Notes: generated from the letters alone by a model not told the origin. A stretch of 64,000 bases of DNA from Nocardia aurantiaca (GCF_009708175.1 NZ_WMBB01000015.1:124001-188000); one strand, 5' to 3'; positions 49,776 through 59,128 are shown, counted from the first letter of the stretch. Numbers and translations are program-made.

Positions 49776-51179
49776 TCAGAAGTTGATCATATGGCCCGCG
49801 AGGCCGTGGATCGCTTCCTGAATCGCTTCGGACAGGGTCGGGTGAGTGTGGACGTTGCGGGCCACCTCGTTGACCGTGAGGTCCCACTTCTGGGCCAGGG
49901 TCAGCTCGGGCAGCAGCTCGGAGACATCCGGACCGATCAGGTGGCCGCCCAGCAGTTCTCCGTGTGCGGCGTCGGAGACGAGCTTGACGAAGCCCTGCGC
50001 GTCGCCGAGGCCGTGCGCCTTGCCGTTGGCGGTGAACGGGAAGGTGGCGACCTTGACGTCGTAGCCTTCGTCGCGGGCCTGCTGCTCGGTGAGGCCGAAG
50101 GACGCGACCTGCGGCTGACAGAAAGTGGCGCGCGGCATCATGCGGTAGTCGCCCAGCGACATGGTCTCCGCACCGGCAATGGTCTCGGCGGCGACCACGC
50201 CCATGGCCTCGGCGACGTGCGCGAGCTGCAGCTTGGCGGTGACGTCACCGATGGCGTAGATGCCGGGGACGCTGGTGCGCATGTACTCGTCGATGGAGAT
50301 GGCGCCGCGGTCGGTGAGCTGCACGCCCGTGTTCTCGAGGCCGTAACCCTGCACGCGCGGCGCGAAGCCGACGGCCTGCAGCACCTTGTCGACGGTGACG
50401 GTCTCGAGCGCACCGGTCTTGTTGTCCTTGACCGACACGGTGACCTTGGCGCCGTCGTCGTCGATGGACTGCACGGCCGCACCGGTGGTGATGGTGATGC
50501 CGAGTTTCTTGTAGGCCTTGGTGATCTCCTTGGAGACGTCGGCATCCTCGTTCGGCAGTGCGCGGTCGAGGAATTCGACGATGCGCACGTCCACGCCGTA
50601 GTTCTTGAGGACGTAGCCGAACTCCATGCCGATCGCGCCCGCGCCCACGATGAGGATCGAGCCCGGCAGGTCACGGGTGAGGATCTGCTCCTCGTAGGTG
50701 ACCACATTGGCCGACAGCGAGGTGCCCGGCAGCAGCTTGGTCTCGGTGCCGGTCGCGATGATCACGTTGTCGAACGTGATGTCTTCGGTGCCACCATTGG
50801 TGAGCGCGACCGAGAGCGACTTCGGGCCGGTGAAGGTGCCCTTCCCGTCGAACTCGTCGATCTTGTTCTTCTTCATCAGGAAGTGGACGCCCTTGACCCG
50901 GCCGTCGGCGACCTTGCGGCTACGGTCGAACGCCGCGCCGAAGTCGAAGGTCGCGTTGCCGGAGATACCGAAGGTCTTCGCTTCCTTGGTGAAGATATGG
51001 GCCAACTCCGCGTTGCGCAGCAGTGCCTTGGACGGAATGCAGCCCACGTTCAGGCACACGCCACCCCAATATTTCTGCTCGACGATCGCTGTTCGCAGGC
51101 CGAGTTGAGCGGCACGGATCGCGGCGACGTAACCGCCGGGACCAGCGCCGAGAACGACGACATCGTAGTGGGAAGTCAC
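49776..51179 (-). CDS. lpdA: dihydrolipoamide dehydrogenase
   Basis: 467 residues, standard length. FAD motif GAGPGGY, redox disulfide C42-LNVG-C47, NAD motif GAGAIGMEFG, second FAD motif YAIGDVT, and the catalytic H446/E451 in HTHPTLSE. It is the E3 of pyruvate and 2-oxoglutarate dehydrogenases and, in mycobacteria (Rv0462), also of a peroxynitrite-peroxidase chain. In M. tuberculosis it lies near ramB and icl1, as here. Confidence 0.97.
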   Translation of the reverse strand: MTSHYDVVVLGAGPGGYVAAIRAAQLGLRTAIVEQKYWGGVCLNVGCIPSKALLRNAELAHIFTKEAKTFGISGNATFDFGAAFDRSRKVADGRVKGVHFLMKKNKIDEFDGKGTFTGPKSLSVALTNGGTEDITFDNVIIATGTETKLLPGTSLSANVVTYEEQILTRDLPGSILIVGAGAIGMEFGYVLKNYGVDVRIVEFLDRALPNEDADVSKEITKAYKKLGITITTGAAVQSIDDDGAKVTVSVKDNKTGALETVTVDKVLQAVGFAPRVQGYGLENTGVQLTDRGAISIDEYMRTSVPGIYAIGDVTAKLQLAHVAEAMGVVAAETIAGAETMSLGDYRMMPRATFCQPQVASFGLTEQQARDEGYDVKVATFPFTANGKAHGLGDAQGFVKLVSDAAHGELLGGHLIGPDVSELLPELTLAQKWDLTVNEVARNVHTHPTLSEAIQEAIHGLAGHMINF

Positions 51180-51449
51180 GGCTTCGAGACTAGACCCGTC
51201 GGCGGTAGCTCACTCATCCATCCCCCGCGGGCGTGAGACGGGGAACACGTGAGACAGGTCACGTCCACTCCAGCGGGATTCCGCTCCCGCCCGTCGTCGC
51301 TCATGCCGGCGTCGCCGGTGCGGTCCGAAAGAGGCCCTCGGCATCGACCGCGCCGACGAATTCCCGGACGGTGGGGTCGAGCTCTCTCATCGCCGCATCC
51401 CTGTCGATCGGCGAGCCGGACAGGACGATCGTGCGACCTCGCCGCGGGT

Positions 51450-52451
51450 CTAATCCCGCCAGACCTGCCGGGCCACGCGCGCGAAATTGCCGCCGAACAC
51501 GGCGGCCCGATCCGCGGCGGAGAAGCCGCGCGCGGCCAGCACCGCGTCGAGCCCCGGAACTTCGGCCGCGCCGAGCAGGTCTTCCGGCGGCGCCCACTGC
51601 AATCGGCCGTAGCGCAGGTACTCCTCGGAGAAGCTCTTCGGATCATCGGCCAGCATGCGGTTGAAATCGTCGGCGTCGAAGGAGTAGTCGGACCCGACCC
51701 CGATGTGCTCGATGCCGACCAGTTCCGCGCCGTAGGTGATGTGGTCGGCCATGGCCTCGACGCGCCCTGCTCGGTCGGCGGGCTCGTTGCGGCCCAGGAA
51801 GATGCCGACGCCATTGATGCCGATCACCCCGCCGGTGGCCGCGCACGCTTTGGCCTGATCATCGCCGATATTGCGCGGATGTGCCCACAGCGTCGCGAAA
51901 TTGGAGTGGCTGTAGATCATGGGGACGCTCGTGGTCTCGGCGATGCCGAGACCGGTGCGGCGCGAGCAGTGTGAGCCGTCGGCGAACACCCCGACCTCGT
52001 TGAGCTTGCGGATCAGGTCGCGGCCGTAGGCGGTGAGCCCGGTGTCATCGGTGTCGAGGCAGCCGCAGCCGGCGGCATTGGCGTGGTTGTAGGTGGGCAG
52101 CAACGAGCGCAGGCCGAGTTCGTGGAACAACTCGACATTGTCGAGATCGCCCTCCAGCGGCCCGGAGTCCTCCAGATCGAAGGCCAGCGCGAGGGTGGCG
52201 TCGGTGTCCGCGCTGGGCGCCGTGGGCCAGGCGTCCTCGATGCCGTGGACCAGCCGGAAACGCCCGTCGGTCAAGGCGTCCCGTCGGAACTGGGTGACCA
52301 ATTCGAGCGATTCACGGGTGGATTGCGGCGAATAGCCGATATTCACCGAGAGATACGAGCCCAGCGGATACCGGGTCAGCTCGGTGATGTCCGCGGTCGG
52401 CAGCAACGGCAGGCAACAGTGCTGTTCCCACAGCCGGGGCTCATGCGACAC
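51450..52451 (-). CDS. membrane dipeptidase (M19) family protein with altered HxD motif
   Basis: 333 residues from GTG 52451, with AGGAGG 8 nt upstream. Renal-dipeptidase features: AFDLEDSGPL (bridging Glu), GSHCS and YSHSN (metal His), HPRNI and GVGSDYSFD. The N-terminal metal motif, normally HxD, reads H11-C12-C13 (WEQHCCLPL), so one Asp ligand is missing. I recall a similar variant in other actinobacteria. It may bind metal differently or be inactive. A ~1000-codon frame continuing to 54533 is antisense to the oligopeptidase and not coding. Confidence 0.85.
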   Translation of the reverse strand: MSHEPRLWEQHCCLPLLPTADITELTRYPLGSYLSVNIGYSPQSTRESLELVTQFRRDALTDGRFRLVHGIEDAWPTAPSADTDATLALAFDLEDSGPLEGDLDNVELFHELGLRSLLPTYNHANAAGCGCLDTDDTGLTAYGRDLIRKLNEVGVFADGSHCSRRTGLGIAETTSVPMIYSHSNFATLWAHPRNIGDDQAKACAATGGVIGINGVGIFLGRNEPADRAGRVEAMADHITYGAELVGIEHIGVGSDYSFDADDFNRMLADDPKSFSEEYLRYGRLQWAPPEDLLGAAEVPGLDAVLAARGFSAADRAAVFGGNFARVARQVWRD

Positions 52452-52565
52452 GCCGCGACCTCCTGGATCCGATCGGTATCGAACAGCAATCCTACTGACC
52501 GGGCGGCATGCTGCCGGGCGCCACGTTCGCGACCGGCGAACGCGCACCTCGGCAACAATGAGGGC

Positions 52566-54614
52566 ATGACCGGCGTTGGAAAGGGTGTGACGGATCCCTA
52601 CCTGTGGCTCGAAGAAGTTGCGAGCGAACGCGCTCTGAGCTGGGCGGAAGAGCGGAACGCGGTGTCGGTGGAGCGGTTCGCGTCCTCGGAGCGCTTCCGC
52701 GACCTCGAGGCCCGCGTGCTCGCCATGCTCGATACCGACACCCGCATCGCCTATCCGAACCGGCGCGGCCGGTGGCTCTACAACTACTGGCGCGACCGCG
52801 AGCATCCGAAGGGTCTGTGGCGGCGCACCACCTTCGCCGAGTACGCCGAATCCGAGCCGGAGTGGGAGATCCTCATCGATGTGGACGCGCTGGCGGCCGC
52901 CGAGGACGAGAACTGGGTCTGGGGCGGTGCCGCGGTGCTGCGCCCGGCGCAGCGGCGCGCGCTGATCAGCCTCTCGCGCGGCGGCGCGGACGCCAAGGTG
53001 ATCCGCGAATTCGACATCGAGGCAAAGGCTTTCATCGCGCCGGAGGACGGCGGCTTCCACCTGCCCGAGGCCAAGTCCGATTTCGCCTGGATCGACGACG
53101 ACACCCTCTACATCGGAACCGATTTCGGCCCCGGCACGCTGACCGACTCCGGCTATCCCCGGGTGGTGAAGCGCTGGCGGCGCGGAACCCCGCTCGAGGA
53201 GGCGGAATTCGTCTACGAGGGCGAGGCCACCGATGTCGCCGTCTCCGCGGGCTACGACCGCACACCCGGCTATGAGCGGCACTTCCTGGGCCGTGCCACC
53301 GACTTCTTCAACGAAGAGGTCTATCTGCTGGAGTCCGACGGCACGCTGCGGTTCATCGATGTTCCCACCGACGCCACCGAGTCCTGGTACAAGGACTGGC
53401 TGCTGGTCCGCCTGAAGTCGCCGTGGGAGGTGAACGGCACGACCTATCCGTCCGGCTCGCTGCTCGCCGCGAATTTCGAGGAATTCCTCTCCGGCGCACG
53501 CGATTTCGATGTCCTGTTCACCCCCGACGCGCACACCGCGCTGCACGGCTACGGCTGGACCGAGAACCACCTGCTGCTGGTCACGCTCGAGGACGTGCAG
53601 ACCAGGCTGTATGTGCTCACCCCCGGCCCGGACGGCTGGACCCGCGAACCGCTGGCCGACACCCCGGCCATGGCCAGCACCAGCGTCATGAATCTGGATC
53701 GGCTGGAGGGCGGCGACGAGTTCATGCTCTCCACGAGCGGTTTCACTCGCCCGACCACACTCATGTCGGGGACGGTGGGCGGCTCGGTCGAGGTGCTCGA
53801 GAAGGAGCCCGACTTCTTCGACGCCGATGGCATCGAGACCGAACAGTTCTTCGCCCGCTCCGACGACGGCACCGAGATCCCGTATTTCGTTATCCGCCAC
53901 CGTGATCGCAGGGGCACACCGGCCCCGACCGTCATGTCCGGCTACGGTGGTTTCGAGGTGTCCCGCACGCCCAGTTACAGCGGCGGGGTCGGCATGGGCT
54001 GGCTGGAACGTGGCGGCACCTATGTGGTGACCAATATCCGCGGCGGCGGCGAGTACGGCCCGGAATGGCACACCTCTGTGCTGAAGGCCAACCGGCACAA
54101 GGCCTATGAGGATTTCGCGGCCGTGGCCCGGGACCTGGTGGCGCGCGGCATCACCACCCACGATCAGCTCGGTGCGGTCGGCGGCAGCAATGGCGGACTG
54201 CTCATGGGCGTCATGCTGACCCGGTACCCGGAACTGTTCGGGGCCATCGTGTGCCAGGTGCCGCTGCTGGACATGAAGCGCTATCACCTGCTGCTGGCGG
54301 GCGCGTCCTGGATCGCCGAATACGGGGACCCGGACAGGCCGGAGGAGTGGGAGTACCTCTCGAAGTACTCGCCGTACCAGAACACCAGCGCGGACCGGCG
54401 ATATCCGCCGATCCTGCTCACCACCTCCACCCGCGACGACCGCGTGCACCCCGGCCATGCGCGAAAGATGGCCGCGCGCTTGGCCTCCGAGGGTCACGAC
54501 GTCTGGTACTACGAGAACATCGAGGGCGGGCACGGCGGCGCCGCGGACAACAAGCAGTCCGCCTTCCAGGCCGCGCTCATCTACGAGTTCTTCACCCAGC
54601 AGCTCATGGACTGA
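52566..54614 (+). CDS. prolyl oligopeptidase family serine peptidase (S9A)
   Basis: 682 residues. An N-terminal beta-propeller domain (residues ~5-425) precedes the hydrolase domain with S541 (GGSNGGLLMG), D624/D625 (TRDDRV) and H656 (GGHGG). RGGGEYGPEWH near residue 494 is typical of S9A. It cleaves short proline-containing peptides and has no signal peptide, so it is cytoplasmic. It is divergent from the M19 dipeptidase gene. Confidence 0.93.
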   Translation: MTGVGKGVTDPYLWLEEVASERALSWAEERNAVSVERFASSERFRDLEARVLAMLDTDTRIAYPNRRGRWLYNYWRDREHPKGLWRRTTFAEYAESEPEWEILIDVDALAAAEDENWVWGGAAVLRPAQRRALISLSRGGADAKVIREFDIEAKAFIAPEDGGFHLPEAKSDFAWIDDDTLYIGTDFGPGTLTDSGYPRVVKRWRRGTPLEEAEFVYEGEATDVAVSAGYDRTPGYERHFLGRATDFFNEEVYLLESDGTLRFIDVPTDATESWYKDWLLVRLKSPWEVNGTTYPSGSLLAANFEEFLSGARDFDVLFTPDAHTALHGYGWTENHLLLVTLEDVQTRLYVLTPGPDGWTREPLADTPAMASTSVMNLDRLEGGDEFMLSTSGFTRPTTLMSGTVGGSVEVLEKEPDFFDADGIETEQFFARSDDGTEIPYFVIRHRDRRGTPAPTVMSGYGGFEVSRTPSYSGGVGMGWLERGGTYVVTNIRGGGEYGPEWHTSVLKANRHKAYEDFAAVARDLVARGITTHDQLGAVGGSNGGLLMGVMLTRYPELFGAIVCQVPLLDMKRYHLLLAGASWIAEYGDPDRPEEWEYLSKYSPYQNTSADRRYPPILLTTSTRDDRVHPGHARKMAARLASEGHDVWYYENIEGGHGGAADNKQSAFQAALIYEFFTQQLMD

Positions 54615-54690
54615 CCCGCACCCGCCGACCGGCGCGAAAACGCGGCCGGCCGCGTCGACCCTTCGAGGCGGCTCCGGGTCATGGCCTTAA

Positions 54691-55539
54691 TCAGCGGTCC
54701 CGCAGCCACTTTTCGACGTAGTCGAGGGTGGAGTCGGGATCGCTGATCCACCCGTTGTGCCCGAGCGGGGCCGGGTTGTGCCAGGTGGTGATGTCGGCGT
54801 TGGCCAGCTTGGCGAGCAGCTGCCGCGCCGAACCCTGCGGGGTCAGCTCGTCACCGGCCATGGTGATCGACAGGACCGGAAGCGTGAGCCGCCCGATGCG
54901 CTCCTCGTAGTCGATATCGGCTCCGGCGGGCTGGAATCGGCCGGTGCGGGCCAGGCGCGCCCAGTCGGCGATGAGCGCCTTGGACTGTCGGCCGAAGCCG
55001 CCCGCGGTGATGGTGTCGCCCGGCCAGAACCCGGCCAGATTGGCCGTCAGCGACAGTGCCGCGCTGCCGACTGCGGCCAGACCGGTATAGCCGCGGAAAT
55101 GCGGCGTGCCGGAGGCGATGAGGATCAATCCGCCCAGCCGCCCGCGTATCCGCGACGCGTACATGACGCCGAGCTGGCCACCCATACTGTGCCCCAGCAG
55201 GTACGGCGTGCTCTCGGGAAACCGCTCCCGGACAACCTCGAACATGGCGGGGAAGTCGACGGCCACGAGTTCCTGGTAGCCGGGTGTGCTGGGGGTGCCG
55301 GGTTTCGGCCTGCTCTGGCCGTTTCCGCGGATCTCCAGCAGGGCCACGTCGAAACCTCGGGCCGCCATGGGCTTCCCGAACAGCGAGTAGTACTCCCCGG
55401 GCACGCCCAGGCCGGGCGCGATCACCACGACGGGCCGGGGGCTGTCGGCCGTAATCGGATGCCGGTGCGGGCCTTTCGCCGGGATCAACCGCACCGGCAC
55501 CGTGGTTCCGTCGGGCATCTGGATCGGCACCGTCTCCAT
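54691..55539 (-). CDS. alpha/beta fold hydrolase
   Basis: 282 residues from ATG 55539 (a GTG three codons earlier also fits). Nucleophile elbow GHSMGG (~residue 115), acid Asp in MAGDELTPQG and final His in PLGHNGWIS. It resembles monoacylglycerol-lipase or AcoE-like serine esterases. Substrate unknown. No signal peptide. Confidence 0.85.
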   Translation of the reverse strand: METVPIQMPDGTTVPVRLIPAKGPHRHPITADSPRPVVVIAPGLGVPGEYYSLFGKPMAARGFDVALLEIRGNGQSRPKPGTPSTPGYQELVAVDFPAMFEVVRERFPESTPYLLGHSMGGQLGVMYASRIRGRLGGLILIASGTPHFRGYTGLAAVGSAALSLTANLAGFWPGDTITAGGFGRQSKALIADWARLARTGRFQPAGADIDYEERIGRLTLPVLSITMAGDELTPQGSARQLLAKLANADITTWHNPAPLGHNGWISDPDSTLDYVEKWLRDR

Positions 55540-55628
55540 GGTCGGCACGCTACCCGCAAAGGTCGCGCCCGTCCGCGAGGCAGCGGACGGGCGCGAAATC
55601 GAGTCGGATGGGGGGGAGGTCGGGTCGG

Positions 55629-56261
55629 TCAGGCGCTGACGGCGCCCATGATGATGCGGCGCAACACCCGGATGACGTCGTCGAGCGGCTGGCGCGGTTC
55701 GGAACCGCTCCAGGCGTCCACCACGTAGTTCACCGCGCCGATGATGGCCAGTACCCGCATTTCGTAATCACCGGGCGGGATTTCACCGTGCAGGGCGGCA
55801 TCCTCGGCGGCGCTGGCCAGCAGCGCGCCCCAGGCGCGCCGCAGTTCCAGGCGGAACTTCTCCACCTTGGGTCCCGCCCCGACGACTTCGACGAGCGCGA
55901 CTCTGGCCTTGCGCGGATCGCGTCCGATGGACTCGATATAGGCGCGTACCGCGGCGTCGATAATGTCGATGGCGCTGGCGTCGGAGTGCTCGGCGATGGT
56001 GGCCGCCACGGCTTCCCGGGATTCGCGATCGATCTGCTCGTAGAGCTCGAGCAACAGCGATTCGCGTCCGGTGAACTCCTCGTAGAACTGTCTCGAGGAG
56101 AGGCCGGCGTCCTTGCAGATGGCTCCGACAGAACTATTGGCGTATCCGTCGCGCGCGAACACCGAGAGCCCGGACTCCAGAAAACGCGCACGACGCTGCC
56201 GCTGCCGGTCTTCTACGGGCTGCCCGGCGTACATTCTTCCCGCGTTCGTTTCCTGTGACAT
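55629..56261 (-). CDS. TetR/AcrR family regulator
   Basis: 210 residues from ATG 56261; ATG 56234, with GGGAAG close before it, is an alternative. The helix-turn-helix lies near residues 42-65 (SSVGAICKDAGLSSRQFYEEF). The C-terminal domain has the usual helices. A longer frame to 56858 crosses two hairpins and is not coding. Ligand and target unknown. Confidence 0.88.
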   Translation of the reverse strand: MSQETNAGRMYAGQPVEDRQRQRRARFLESGLSVFARDGYANSSVGAICKDAGLSSRQFYEEFTGRESLLLELYEQIDRESREAVAATIAEHSDASAIDIIDAAVRAYIESIGRDPRKARVALVEVVGAGPKVEKFRLELRRAWGALLASAAEDAALHGEIPPGDYEMRVLAIIGAVNYVVDAWSGSEPRQPLDDVIRVLRRIIMGAVSA

Positions 56262-56277
56262 TGCGCCAGACAATACC

Positions 56278-56314
56278 GAAGGGCCCGATCCCCTCGTCAT
56301 GGATCGGGCCCTTC
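56278..56314. repeat. hairpin repeat, copy 1
   Basis: A 14-bp perfect stem (GAAGGGCCCGATCC and its complement) with a 9-nt loop, beginning 17 nt upstream of the TetR ATG. It is nearly identical to copy 2, including the loop (CCTCGTCAT versus CCTCGTCAA). Downstream on the plus strand both continue with (A/G)TAGCCGAAAGATGGC. Confidence 0.75.
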
Positions 56315-56653
56315 GTTTGAACCTTCGACTTACCGCGCGATAGCCGAAAGATGGCTCAGTGACTTCGGGCAGTGCGGCGCACCCGGGACGGCGGGTATAG
56401 GCAGGGGAACCGTCCCGAGTTCGGGACGCGGGTCCGGGGGGGAGAGACTCGCGGCCCGATGTCGCACTGACCCGAAAGTCACTGATCGTTTGCCGTTCAA
56501 CACGATACAGAGCAGGCGAACTGGACGGAATACTTTTCGAGGAAGTTTTTAGCATTAATTTCGCGGACCCCGCCACCGCGCGGCCGGACCAGGGACGGAG
56601 CACCCGGCAGCAGCGGAGTACCCCGCGCGCGGCCGACTGACACGGGCAGAAAA

Positions 56654-56686
56654 AGGGCCCGATCCCCTCGTCAAGGATCGGGCCCT
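56654..56686 (-). terminator. hairpin repeat, copy 2; intrinsic terminator
   Basis: A 12-bp perfect stem (AGGGCCCGATCC / GGATCGGGCCCT), 9-nt loop. On the minus strand it is followed by TTTTT, giving an intrinsic terminator. It lies 265 nt downstream of the CMD gene stop at 56951 and probably ends the long operon that begins near 63900. Confidence 0.75.
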
Positions 56687-56818
56687 CGTCATCGCTTCGG
56701 CGTCCGCGCAGTAGCCGAAAGATGGCGCTCGCGTGGCTACTTGACGGAAACGCCCGAGTAGCCTGTTGCCCGCAGCTCGGGAGTGGTCCGAACCGGAACA
56801 TCCGAGAGGAAGTTCGAC

Positions 56819-56941
56819 ATGGTGGTGATCCGATCCGACAGGTTGCCAGTACCTTCACTGACTGTTTGCCATCGGGACGATACCGAGCCGATACCCGCCC
56901 GGGGCAGATTTCCGATGAACTTTCTAGGACTTTTTCAATAG
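56819..56941 (+). CDS. possible 40-aa ORF
   Basis: ATG 56819 follows AGAGGAAG at 7 nt and the frame runs to TAG 56941, convergent with the CMD gene. The product has no recognisable motif, membrane segment or composition bias. Only the ribosome site supports it. Confidence 0.2.
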   Translation: MVVIRSDRLPVPSLTVCHRDDTEPIPARGRFPMNFLGLFQ

Positions 56942-56950
56942 ACCGCTAGA

Positions 56951-57559
56951 TCAGGCCGGTACCTCCGGCTCGCCCAACGTGAGCATGAGGCGGTTGGCCC
57001 AGGAGAACGAGGCGGCGGACAACACCAGATCGTGCACCTGCGTCTCGTCGAAACCCAGCTCCAGCAGCCGCTTCAGGTGGCCTCGGCGCGCTCGCGGCGG
57101 ATTGGCCGCCAGCGCGTCCACGAAATCGATGACAGCGTCCCATCTTTCGTCGATCCGCGCGCCGTTGCCTTCGTCCAGCAATCGCTGCACATCGTCGGGC
57201 CGCTTGGACAACGCTGAAGTGAAACGCGAATGGACAGAGGCGCAGTACTCGCAGCCGTTGTGCCGGGAGGTAACGGTCGCCGCGAGTTCGCGCTCGGCGC
57301 GGATCAATCCCCCTCGACCGTAGAAGATCTCTCGGTCATTGGCGCTGCGGTGCGCCAGCACCTCAGCGTTGCGCGCGAGTAACCGGAAGTAAGGGCCGAC
57401 GCCGCGGTCCCCCTCGAGCAGCGGCCGCTGCAACTCATCGGCATCGGCCAGCCGGATGGGTTCCACCCACGGCACCCAGTCCAGGTGCTCCTGGGTAAAT
57501 CCTCGTGGCCGGCGCGCGGTCTCGACGTCGCGGACCTCGCCCGCATCGTTCTCACTCAT
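56951..57559 (-). CDS. alkylhydroperoxidase domain protein (Avi_7169-like)
   Basis: 202 residues. The AhpD-type redox motif is intact: SRHNGCEYCASVHSRF (~residues 97-112) with CxxC and the following His. C-terminal LVLSAASFSWANRLMLTLGEP is characteristic. I recall a family (TIGR04030, Avi_7169) that travels with a CMD protein and a luciferase-like monooxygenase, as here. It is the last gene of the minus-strand operon; its ATG lies within the end of the upstream CMD gene (8-nt overlap). Confidence 0.85.
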   Translation of the reverse strand: MSENDAGEVRDVETARRPRGFTQEHLDWVPWVEPIRLADADELQRPLLEGDRGVGPYFRLLARNAEVLAHRSANDREIFYGRGGLIRAERELAATVTSRHNGCEYCASVHSRFTSALSKRPDDVQRLLDEGNGARIDERWDAVIDFVDALAANPPRARRGHLKRLLELGFDETQVHDLVLSAASFSWANRLMLTLGEPEVPA

Positions 57560-58115
57560 GTTCCGCTCCGATCAGTTCGAGCCCGGCCAGCAGCCGGGCC
57601 TGGAAGTGCACGAACCCGATGAGCTGCGCCACCGTGACGATGTCGCGCTCGGAGAGACCGGTCGCGGCCAAGGCGTCGATGTCCGTGCGGGTGAGGGAGG
57701 CCGGTGCGGTGCTCACCTGGGCGGCGTGCCGCAGAATGGCCGCAAGCACCGGATCCCCTTCGGCCGGAGCGGTTCCCAGCGCCGCGTAATGCGCCGCCAG
57801 ATTCGGCGCGCCCGCCAGCTCGGCCACGACTACCGCCGCCGCGACGAGCCGATCGCGGCCGACACTCGCGGTGGCCGGACCGTCGAGCAGTGCCTCGTAC
57901 ACCCCTTGCGTGTGATCGACTACCGCCGGGCGTGTCGCCCGCAGCGCCGACAGCGAACCGGCCCGCGCACCCAAGACGGCATCGATGACATCGACGCGGC
58001 GGCCCCCGGCACCGCCGCGCGAGTCAGCCGGACCCTCGGGCGTGGCGGGAGCCCGCTCGGCCGCGTCCGCGATGGCGGATGGCGCCTGGTCGAATGTGGT
58101 GGGCGTGTCGGTCAC
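57552..58115 (-). CDS. CMD domain protein (Avi_7170-like)
   Basis: 187 residues from GTG 58115, overlapping the monooxygenase stop (GTGA). A ~45-residue Ala/Pro-rich start precedes a CMD-like helical domain (RPAVVDHTQGVYEALLDG, then LSERDIVTVAQLIGFVHFQARLLAGLELIG). No CxxC is present. It matches the CMD partner family (TIGR04029) of the adjacent genes. It may pair with the AhpD-like protein or the monooxygenase. Confidence 0.8.
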   Translation of the reverse strand: MTDTPTTFDQAPSAIADAAERAPATPEGPADSRGGAGGRRVDVIDAVLGARAGSLSALRATRPAVVDHTQGVYEALLDGPATASVGRDRLVAAAVVVAELAGAPNLAAHYAALGTAPAEGDPVLAAILRHAAQVSTAPASLTRTDIDALAATGLSERDIVTVAQLIGFVHFQARLLAGLELIGAEHE

Positions 58116-59128
58116 CGGGTCGTCCTTTCGTCGGGTCGCCAACCCAATTGCGGCGCAACCTTGGTGGCGATGAGTTCGGTGGAGCGCAGGGTGGCGGCGT
58201 GGCCGGGGTCGACCGGGTGCGCCTGCACGATGAAGTCGGTGGCGTGTCGCAGTGCCGAATCCTCGGACAGCCGTGCCACGACCTCGTCGGGAGTGCCAAC
58301 GTAGATATCGCGCAGTACCTCGTCGACCGAGCTCGCCACCTCGGGACCGCCATTGCGGCCCAGCTGATCCAGGAACCGCGACGCGCCGCGTTCGGCGAGG
58401 GCGATGGCCTCGTCGTGATCGTCGGCCACGAAAACGCCTCGGGACGCGCCGATCCGCGCCGCCGTCCCCGCCGGCAGCGCGTCGAGGTAGGCGTCGACCA
58501 ATGGCTGTTGGATCTCCCACAGGGTCGCGTCCGGCGCGGCCGGATCTCGCGGCTGGGCCTTCGACAGCAGCAGACCGTCACCGGCCCGCCCGGCGCGGGC
58601 CGCGCCGCCGGCGGAGAAGGTGGCCTGCCACAGGCGATCTCGCAGGCCGGCGGCGGGCGGGTTCAGCGGGCGCTCACCGACCAGCGGCGCACCCGCCAGT
58701 GCCGCACCGACTTTCGCGAGCTTGTCGGCGTAGACCCGCTGCCGGTCGACGCCGGCCACGCCGAAGAGTTCGAAGGCGTGCCGCGAACCGCCCGCCCCGA
58801 AGCCGAGTTCGAGTCGTCCGCCCGCGAGTTCGTCCAGGACCGCCGCGTCCTCGGCGACCCGGATCGGGTCCTCCAGCGCCAGGGTCACGATGGCGGTCCC
58901 GAAGCGGATGCGCGGAAAGCGCGCGGCGGCATGCGCGAGGAACACGAACGGGGACGGCAGCCCGCCCTCGCCCGGGTCCAGATGGTGCTGTGCCACCCAC
59001 GCGGTGTCGTAGCCGAGGCGTTCGGCCAGTCCGATCTGCTCGAGCGCCTGCCGGTAGACCGTGGCCGCGTCCTCGGCCGGCTCGGTGCGGACCAGGCGAG
59101 TGAAGAAGCCCAGACGTCGCGGGGTCAT
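58112..59128 (-). CDS. FMN-dependent luciferase-like monooxygenase (KPN_01858-like)
   Basis: 338 residues, a TIM-barrel LLM. Conserved segments: LGFFTRLVR, AERLGYDTAWVAQHHLDPGEGGLPSPFVFLAHAA (~residues 37-70), IRFGTAIVTLALEDPIRVAEDAAVLDELAGGRLELGFG. This pattern fits the KPN_01858 family (TIGR04027, recalled). LLMs use FMNH2 and O2; several desulfonate or oxidise sulfur compounds. Its ATG overlaps the LivF-type ATPase stop (ATGA), tying it to the transporter. Confidence 0.9.
   Translation of the reverse strand: MTPRRLGFFTRLVRTEPAEDAATVYRQALEQIGLAERLGYDTAWVAQHHLDPGEGGLPSPFVFLAHAAARFPRIRFGTAIVTLALEDPIRVAEDAAVLDELAGGRLELGFGAGGSRHAFELFGVAGVDRQRVYADKLAKVGAALAGAPLVGERPLNPPAAGLRDRLWQATFSAGGAARAGRAGDGLLLSKAQPRDPAAPDATLWEIQQPLVDAYLDALPAGTAARIGASRGVFVADDHDEAIALAERGASRFLDQLGRNGGPEVASSVDEVLRDIYVGTPDEVVARLSEDSALRHATDFIVQAHPVDPGHAATLRSTELIATKVAPQLGWRPDERTTR

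Larger units (their letters stand above)
56262..56950. other. intergenic region with two copies of a hairpin-containing repeat
   Basis: 689 bp. It holds hairpins at 56278-56314 and 56654-56686, each followed by a GTAGCCGAAAGATGGC-type sequence. A possible small ORF lies at 56819-56941. The remaining middle part shows no recognised element. Confidence 0.6.

Noticed and set aside
51450..54533. A ~1000-codon minus-strand open frame
   Set aside because: Only the first 333 codons' worth (51450-52451) show M19 dipeptidase sequence and have a ribosome site; the rest is antisense to the well-supported oligopeptidase gene, an effect of high G+C codon bias.
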